From Noviherbaspirillum denitrificans (GTDB taxonomy: Bacteria; Pseudomonadota; Gammaproteobacteria; Burkholderiales; Burkholderiaceae_D), in the NCBI RefSeq assembly GCF_002211445.1, contig NZ_LSTO01000001.1, forward strand, positions 2,665,209 through 2,701,791: a DNA stretch of 36,583 bases. Reading direction: 5' to 3'. Below the pieces are notes generated by a model that saw only the letters and a list, made by a program, of their open reading frames with translations, did no database searches and had not been told where the DNA came from. This document shows, one piece after another, positions 31,658 through 36,583 of the stretch (position 1 is its first letter; each line of letters starts with the position of its first letter). Position numbers and translations under genes: made by a program.

Positions 31658-32425
31658 ATGCCCATCACATTAAGCTACCGCGACGAGTTCGCCATTCTTA
31701 CCATTGACAGGCAAGAGGCGCTCAACGCGCTGAGCTTCTCGCTGATCGGCGACATCAATCGCTGCTTCGATGAAGTCGAAGAGTCTTCCGCGCGTGCACT
31801 GCTGATTACGGGTGCCGGACCGAAGGCGTTCTGCGCCGGGGCCGACATCGCGGAGCTGACCAACCGTGACATCGAGGCGCAGAAGCGCGGCGCCGAGTTC
31901 GGCCAACGGGTATTTGCCCGCCTCGACACGCTGCCTATGCCCTCCGTCGCCATCCTGAACGGTTATGCCTTCGGCGGCGGGCTGGAACTGGCACTGGCCT
32001 GTACGTTCCGCCTTGCCATGGCGAATGCCAAGGTCGGACTGCCGGAAATCAAGCTGGGCCTCATTCCGGGCTACGGCGGCACGCAACGCCTGCCCCGGGT
32101 TGTCGGCGAGGCACGCGCGCTGGAAATGATCATGACCGGCCGCACCGTCGCGGCTGATGAAGCCGCCCGTATCGGCCTCGTCAACCGGATTGTCGAAGGC
32201 GATCCGGTTGAAGCCGGCATCGCGTTTGCCCGCGAATTCAGCGGCCACGGCATGGTGGCCCTGCGCCTAGCGCGCGGCGCGGTGCAGCGCGCGTTGCAAA
32301 CCTCCCTGACCGAAGGCCTCAAGGTCGAGGCCGATCTTTCCACGCTTGCCTACCAGACGAAGGATGCCAACGAAGGCATGGTCGCCTTCCTGGAAAAACG
32401 CAAGCCCCAGTTCAAGGATTGCTGA
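31658..32425 (+). CDS. Enoyl-CoA hydratase (classical, two-glutamate)
   Basis: A 255-residue crotonase with both catalytic acids of true hydratases: Glu110 in FGGGLELAL and Glu130 in VGLPEIKLGLIPGYGGTQRLPR. The first oxyanion segment is AFCAGADIAEL (57-67). The start at 31658 follows the ligase stop by 2 bp with AGGGAA as ribosome-binding site, and the frame's upstream extension is inside the ligase gene. In the pathway it would hydrate the alpha,beta-unsaturated CoA ester made by the acyl-CoA dehydrogenase, as BadK does for cyclohexene-carboxyl-CoA. The hydratase family call is secure; the substrate is inferred. Confidence 0.92.
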   Translation: MPITLSYRDEFAILTIDRQEALNALSFSLIGDINRCFDEVEESSARALLITGAGPKAFCAGADIAELTNRDIEAQKRGAEFGQRVFARLDTLPMPSVAILNGYAFGGGLELALACTFRLAMANAKVGLPEIKLGLIPGYGGTQRLPRVVGEARALEMIMTGRTVAADEAARIGLVNRIVEGDPVEAGIAFAREFSGHGMVALRLARGAVQRALQTSLTEGLKVEADLSTLAYQTKDANEGMVAFLEKRKPQFKDC

Positions 32426-32427
32426 CC

Positions 32428-33174
32428 ATGGCAGAAAAAGGAACCATCATCGTCACCGGCGCCAGCCGCGGCATCGGTGCCAGCATCGCAATCGCGCTGG
32501 CAGAACTCGGCTACACCGTCGCCTGTTTGTCGCGGCGAGGGGAGCTTCCGGCCGTGCCGGATGCGAGCAAGGAGGCGGTGGCGCGCTGCAAGGGATTCAG
32601 CTGCGACGTCACCAGCGGCGACAGCCTACGCGATGCATTTGCCGCAGCGGCAGCGCTGGGCGGGCCGGTTGCGGGCCTGGTCAACAATGCAGGCGTACAT
32701 CTGGAAGGGCCAAGCACCACATTCTCCCGCGACGATTATGAAACGGTATTCGCCACCAACACGACCTCGGTCTTCATGAGCTGCCAGCACATCTATCCGC
32801 ACCTGGCAGCAGCCGGCGGCGGCCTGATCGTCAACATCGGATCCTTCTTCGACAAGCTGGGCGTCAAGCGCAACCTGGCCTACTGCGCATCAAAGGCGGC
32901 CGTGGGCGCGATCACCCGCTGCCTCGCTGTGGAGTGGGCTGGGAAGGGCATCCGCGTGATCGACGTCGCGCCGGGATACATCGAGACCGACCTGAACAAG
33001 GAGGCGATGTCGGCCGGGCCGTTGCGTGAATACCTGGAAAAACGCATCCCCGGCCGCAAGCCGGGAACCTCCGCGGATGTCGCGAAACTGGTCAAGGCGC
33101 TGTTCCTGGCCGACGCGCCTTTCCTGTCCGGGGAAACCATTTACATCGACGGCGCGCAAGGCGTCGCGCACTAG
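32428..33174 (+). CDS. Short-chain dehydrogenase/reductase (SDR)
   Basis: A 248-residue classical SDR. The cofactor loop is TGASRGIG (10-17), NNAG lies at 86-89, and the catalytic set is Asn111, Ser139, Tyr152 and Lys156 (YCASK). PGYIETDL and the C-terminal GETIYIDGAQG complete the family pattern. Residues after beta-2 (CLSRRGE) contain Arg pairs that often favour NADP(H). The start at 32428 is 2 bp after the hydratase stop. In the operon it would oxidise a hydroxyacyl-CoA to the keto form, the step BadH performs before BadI. Specificity is inferred from order only. Confidence 0.9.
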   Translation: MAEKGTIIVTGASRGIGASIAIALAELGYTVACLSRRGELPAVPDASKEAVARCKGFSCDVTSGDSLRDAFAAAAALGGPVAGLVNNAGVHLEGPSTTFSRDDYETVFATNTTSVFMSCQHIYPHLAAAGGGLIVNIGSFFDKLGVKRNLAYCASKAAVGAITRCLAVEWAGKGIRVIDVAPGYIETDLNKEAMSAGPLREYLEKRIPGRKPGTSADVAKLVKALFLADAPFLSGETIYIDGAQGVAH

Positions 33175-33183
33175 GAGACGGAC

Positions 33184-34350
33184 GTGAACATTTTTGAACG
33201 GCTCGATGCGAGCGTGGAACTGTCGGACGACGAAAGCCAGTTGCTGGACAGCGTGCGCGCGCTGGCGCGCACCGAACTGATGACGCGCGCCGAGCATTAC
33301 GACAAGACGGGAGAGTTTCCCTGGGAAAACGTCAAGGCAATCAACAACCTCGGTCTGAACGCGATGTTCATTCCGGAAGAGTATGGGGGCGCCCGGCTGT
33401 CCTACACCGCCTATCTGGAATGCGTGCGCGAGATCGCCAAGGCGTGTGCGTCCACTGGCATCATCTGGGCGACCAATTTCCATGCGATCAAGCCGCTGAT
33501 CGACTTTGGATCGGAAGAGCAGAAACAGCGCCTGCTGCCGCGCATCGCCGAAGGCGGACTGGCCGCGCTGGCGATCACGGAACCGGATGCGGGCTCCGAT
33601 GCGACAGGCATGCGCACGCGCTTCACGCCCGACGGCGACGACATCATCATCGACGGCGGCAAGACCTTCATCACCAACGGCGACGTGGCCGATGTCTACG
33701 TGCTGTTCGGCAAATGGAGCGAAATCGAGGATCCGAAGAAGGCCATCTCGGTGGTGATCCTGGAAAAGGGCACGCCCGGGCTGTCGGTGGTGCGCACCGA
33801 ACAGAAGATGGGGCACCGCGCGTCGAGCACCGCGACGATTTCCTTTGACGGCTGCCGGGTGCCGCGCGCCAACCTGCTGCGCAATCCGGGAGACGGCCTG
33901 AACATCCTGTTCTCGTCGCTCAACAAGTCCCGGCCCAGTGTTGCCGCGCATGCTCTCGGCATTGCGCGCGCGGCGTTCGAGGATGGCGTCGCGTACATCA
34001 ACGAGCGCAAGCAGTCGGGCCGCAAGATCATCGAATTCCAGGGCATCCAGTTCATGCTGGCCGACATGGCCACCGACCTCGCCATGTGCGAATCCTGGCT
34101 GTGGCGGATTGCGAAGCTGGTAGACAGCGGCGGCACTGACTTCGGCATCGAGGCGTCGATGCTGAAGATGCGCGCCTCCGACGTCGCCATGCGCATCACC
34201 ACCGACGTGGTTCAGCTGTTCGGCGGCTATGGCTATTGCCAGGATTTCCGGGCCGAGCGCCTGATGCGGGACGCCAAGATTACGCAGATCTGGGAAGGTA
34301 CCAACCAGGTGCACCGCCAGCTGATCGGCCGCAGTTTCCTGACCAAATGA
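33184..34350 (+). CDS. Acyl-CoA dehydrogenase (AliB-like)
   Basis: A 388-residue flavin-dependent acyl-CoA dehydrogenase. It has the N-terminal helical domain, the middle-domain motif LAALAITEPDAGSDATGMRT, and the C-terminal QLFGGYGYCQDFRAERLMRDAKI. The catalytic base is probably Glu371 in IWEGTNQ, the position used by short- and medium-chain enzymes. The start is GTG at 33184 with AGGAGACGG upstream. It lies 9 bp after the SDR gene. It would introduce the double bond for the hydratase. No electron-transfer flavoprotein genes are present, so ETF comes from elsewhere. Confidence 0.92.
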   Translation: MNIFERLDASVELSDDESQLLDSVRALARTELMTRAEHYDKTGEFPWENVKAINNLGLNAMFIPEEYGGARLSYTAYLECVREIAKACASTGIIWATNFHAIKPLIDFGSEEQKQRLLPRIAEGGLAALAITEPDAGSDATGMRTRFTPDGDDIIIDGGKTFITNGDVADVYVLFGKWSEIEDPKKAISVVILEKGTPGLSVVRTEQKMGHRASSTATISFDGCRVPRANLLRNPGDGLNILFSSLNKSRPSVAAHALGIARAAFEDGVAYINERKQSGRKIIEFQGIQFMLADMATDLAMCESWLWRIAKLVDSGGTDFGIEASMLKMRASDVAMRITTDVVQLFGGYGYCQDFRAERLMRDAKITQIWEGTNQVHRQLIGRSFLTK

Positions 34351-34360
34351 GAGGCATCCA

Positions 34361-35236
34361 ATGAGTGGAATCAAAACGATCGGTGTCGCCGGCTGCGGCA
34401 CCATGGGCGCAGGCATTGCCATTGTCGCCGCCCGCGCCGGTTTCCGGACCGTGGTGTTCGACACCCGGCAGGAGGCGCTCGACAAGGCGCTCAAGCAGAC
34501 TCGCGATTTCTTTGCCAAGTCTGTCCAGCGCGGCAAGATGACCGAGGAAAAGATGTCCGAAGCGATCGGCAACCTGGTCACGACGACTACCCTGGACGAC
34601 ATGTTGGAGTGCGATCTGGTGATCGATGCGGTGTTCGAGGACCTGAAGGTGAAGCACGACCTGTTTTCGAAGCTGGACAAGGTCTGTCCGCCGCACACCA
34701 TTTTCGCGTCCAACACCTCTACGCTGTCCATCACCGAGATCGCCGCGGGCTCAGGCCGCGACGACCGCTTTGTCGGTATGCACTTCTGCCTGCCGGCTCA
34801 ACTTATGAAGCTGGTCGAGATGTCGCCGGGCCTGAACACCTCCGAGGAAACCTTCGCCAAGGCGTGGGCCGCGTGCGAGGCGATGGGCCAGCGCCCGGTC
34901 AAGACCAAGGACAACCCCGGTTTCATCCTGAACTACTTCCTGATCCCCTATAACAACGACGCGATTCGCCTTGTCGAGGCAGGCGTTGCCGCGCCTGCCG
35001 ACATCGACCGCGCGATCAAGGAAGGCCTCGGCTATCCGATGGGACCGCTGGAACTGCTCGACCTGATCGGGCTCGATACCCAGCTTCTGCTGTGCGAGGC
35101 AATGTATGGCATCACCAACGAACCGCGCGCCGCCTGCCCGCCGCTGGTCAAGCGAATGATCGCCGCCGGCCACCTGGGCCGCAAGTCGGGACGCGGATTC
35201 TATACCTACGAAGGCAACGCGATGTTCGGGAGCTGA
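34361..35236 (+). CDS. 3-hydroxyacyl-CoA dehydrogenase, NAD-binding plus first C-terminal domain
   Basis: A 291-residue protein like short 3-hydroxybutyryl-CoA dehydrogenases. The Rossmann motif GVAGCGTMGAGIA is at 8-20, followed by FASNTSTL (Ser118), catalytic His141 and Glu153, and NPGFILN (Asn191). The usual HFFNP motif around the catalytic His reads HFCLP here, with Leu144 in place of Asn. That may alter substrate positioning. The gene is followed after 3 bp by a gene for the remaining part of a PaaH-type enzyme, and the two add up to one fused homologue (508 residues). The ribosome-binding site is GAGAGG. Confidence 0.9.
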   Translation: MSGIKTIGVAGCGTMGAGIAIVAARAGFRTVVFDTRQEALDKALKQTRDFFAKSVQRGKMTEEKMSEAIGNLVTTTTLDDMLECDLVIDAVFEDLKVKHDLFSKLDKVCPPHTIFASNTSTLSITEIAAGSGRDDRFVGMHFCLPAQLMKLVEMSPGLNTSEETFAKAWAACEAMGQRPVKTKDNPGFILNYFLIPYNNDAIRLVEAGVAAPADIDRAIKEGLGYPMGPLELLDLIGLDTQLLLCEAMYGITNEPRAACPPLVKRMIAAGHLGRKSGRGFYTYEGNAMFGS

Positions 35237-35239
35237 CAT

Positions 35240-35893
35240 ATGACTTATTCCATTATTGATACCGGCAACAGCCGTTCTTTCCCGGTGAGCCATGCTCTGC
35301 TGGAAGGCAAGTCCGCCGACGGCGACGTCGTCATCCTCATTGGCGACAGGGCCGGATATGCGCTTTCCAAAGTCGAGGCCGGCAGCAAGACGGCCGTCCT
35401 GGTCGAACTCGGCAGCGAATGCCTGGGCGTACATACTGGCGAAAGCCGCGCGAAGGAAGGTTCCAACGTCCTGGGATTTGCACGCTTCCGCCTCGGCGAT
35501 GGCGATCCTTCCAACCTCGTCGAGCTGGTCAGGCAACCCGGGACGCCGGCATCGGCGATCGACGCGGCCAAGGCCGTGCTGGAAGGCGCAGGCCTGAAAG
35601 TGGCAGTCTGCTTTGACTTTGCCGGGCGCATCATCGACCGCCTTGTCCGCCCTTACTACAACGCCGCGCTGCGCCGCCTCGATGAAGGCCTGGCGACCGC
35701 CGACGATATGGACCTGACGCTCAGGCTCGGCCTCGGCTATCCGGAAGGACCGATCGCGCTGCTGGAGCGTACCGGTCTTGAACATCACTTCGATGTCACG
35801 CAATCGCTGTTCGAGGCCTATGGCGAATCGCCCTATGCCCCCGCGCGCCGCGCCCGGGTCGCCAAGGCCCGTGCTGAAAAAAAGGCAGACTGA
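35240..35893 (+). CDS. PaaH-type dehydrogenase C-terminal half encoded as a separate gene
   Basis: A 217-residue protein. Residues 1-115 look like the reduced Rossmann-like insert of PaaH-type 3-hydroxyacyl-CoA dehydrogenases (no GxGxxG nucleotide motif). Residues about 125-205 match the second 3HCDH C-terminal domain (RLVRPYYNAALRRLDEGLATADDMD, then LGLGYPEGPIALLER). It has its own GGGAG ribosome-binding site and ATG, 3 bp after the upstream stop. It is therefore a true separate gene, not a frameshift. It probably forms a complex with the upstream subunit. On its own it lacks a catalytic domain. Confidence 0.75.
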   Translation: MTYSIIDTGNSRSFPVSHALLEGKSADGDVVILIGDRAGYALSKVEAGSKTAVLVELGSECLGVHTGESRAKEGSNVLGFARFRLGDGDPSNLVELVRQPGTPASAIDAAKAVLEGAGLKVAVCFDFAGRIIDRLVRPYYNAALRRLDEGLATADDMDLTLRLGLGYPEGPIALLERTGLEHHFDVTQSLFEAYGESPYAPARRARVAKARAEKKAD

Positions 35894-35894
35894 C

Positions 35895-36583
35895 ATGATG
35901 CGTCCACTGGAAGGCGTTCGCGTCCTCGACTTCAGCACGCTCCTGCCCGGGCCGATGGCCACCCTCATCCTCGCCGAGGCGGGCGCCGACGTCATCAAGA
36001 TCGAACGTCCCGGGCAGGGCGACGAGATGCGTAGCTACATGCCGAAGTTCGGCGACGACAGCGTGAACTTCGCGCTGCTCAACCGCGGCAAGCGCAGCCT
36101 GGCGGTCAATCTCAAGGAAGCGGGGATCGTCGACCGGCTGCGCGGGCTTATCGAGAGCGCGGACATCGTGGTGGAGCAGTTCCGCCCCGGCGTCATGGAC
36201 AGGCTGGGCCTCGGCTATGATGCGCTGTCGAAGATCAATCCGTCGATCATCTATTGTGCAATCACCGGCTATGGCCAGTCCGGACCAAAGGCGGACATGG
36301 CGGCCCATGACCTCAATTACGTCGCCGACGCGGGCATGCTAGGCCTCTCAATGGGCAGCGACGGCGCGCCTGTCCTGCCGCCCGCGCTGATCGCCGATAT
36401 CGCCGGCGGGACTTATCCCGCCGTAGTCAACATCCTGCTGGCGCTACGCCAGCGCGACCGCACGGGCAAGGGCTGCAAGCTGGACATTGCCATGGCCGAT
36501 AACCTGTTTACCTTCCTGTACTGGGCCATCGGCAACGGCCAGGTGGCGGGGCGATGGCCGGTGCCGGGCGGCGAACTCGGCAC
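35895..36583 (+). CDS. CaiB/BaiF-fold protein, alpha-methylacyl-CoA racemase-like (partial, 3' end cut)
   Basis: The first 229 codons of a family III CoA-transferase-fold protein run off the window. It shows LEGVRVLDFSTLLPGPMATL and ILAEAGADVIKIERPGQGD, then AAHDLNYVADAG and ALIADIAGG. The HD-N-Y block and the following Asp match the His/Asp acid-base pair of alpha-methylacyl-CoA racemases better than the single Asp of transferases. A racemase would invert the 2-carbon of a branched or cyclic acyl-CoA so that the dehydrogenase can use it. Tandem ATGs lie at 35895 and 35898, 1 bp after the previous stop. The missing C-terminus prevents a firm choice. Confidence 0.82.
   Translation, partial: MMRPLEGVRVLDFSTLLPGPMATLILAEAGADVIKIERPGQGDEMRSYMPKFGDDSVNFALLNRGKRSLAVNLKEAGIVDRLRGLIESADIVVEQFRPGVMDRLGLGYDALSKINPSIIYCAITGYGQSGPKADMAAHDLNYVADAGMLGLSMGSDGAPVLPPALIADIAGGTYPAVVNILLALRQRDRTGKGCKLDIAMADNLFTFLYWAIGNGQVAGRWPVPGGELG

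Noticed and set aside
1-36583. CRISPR arrays, insertion sequences, phage or toxin-antitoxin genes
   Set aside because: No repeated spacers, transposase motifs, phage structural proteins or recognisable toxin pairs were seen in the window.

Overview
The window is high-GC, gene-dense DNA from a metabolically versatile proteobacterium. Gene content points to Betaproteobacteria, order Burkholderiales: a Bug/TctC-type binding protein, many LysR-type regulators, a LivKHMGF uptake system beside CoA-ester catabolism, and EmrAB with a NodT-type lipoprotein. The genus cannot be fixed from the sequence alone. No rRNA, tRNA, CRISPR array or insertion sequence was found.

Layout. (1) 1-5.3 kb: the 3' end of an aldehyde dehydrogenase gene, a crotonase, a LysR regulator, a small zinc-ribbon protein, a pirin, an EamA exporter and a divergent LysR regulator. 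(2) 5.4-10.05 kb: a gluconate module with a GntR-like LacI repressor, gluconokinase and a three-gene TRAP transporter. Palindromic operators overlap both predicted promoters and a hairpin follows the last gene. (3) 10.05-11.6 kb: an orphan tricarboxylate-type binding protein behind a long leader with a near-consensus promoter and two perfect palindromes. (4) 11.7-16.5 kb: a marR-OMF-emrA-emrB efflux operon with a palindromic operator inside its promoter. (5) 16.7-19.1 kb: a Tat-exported amidohydrolase with a Cys/His-rich tail, and a DoxX protein. (6) 19.14-19.9 kb: a low-GC gap with a dehydrogenase gene remnant and a 22-bp inverted repeat.

(7) 19.9-36.6 kb is the most interesting part. A LivGFHM permease/ATPase operon (minus strand) and a periplasmic binding protein gene (plus strand) diverge from one intergenic region. 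They are followed by a 59-codon ORF, an EthD-like protein, a sigma-54 enhancer-binding protein (EBP) and a CoA-ester catabolic operon. The operon order is: class III CoA-transferase, BadI/MenB-type crotonase, acyl-CoA ligase, enoyl-CoA hydratase, SDR, acyl-CoA dehydrogenase, a PaaH-type 3-hydroxyacyl-CoA dehydrogenase split over two genes, and a racemase-like CoA-transferase-fold protein cut by the window end.

Three -24/-12 elements, each matching 11 of the 12 consensus bases TGGCACG-N4-TTGCA, sit before the livG operon, the binding-protein gene and the catabolic operon. Both intergenic regions also carry a pair of TGT-N11-ACA sites 32-34 bp apart. The simplest reading is a self-contained regulon: the EBP senses a substrate or its CoA ester, switches on uptake, and the operon activates the acid to a CoA thioester, dehydrogenates, hydrates and oxidises it, then opens a ring or cleaves a beta-keto thioester. 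The enzyme set resembles cyclohexanecarboxylate (Ali/Bad) degradation, but the substrate is inferred, not shown.
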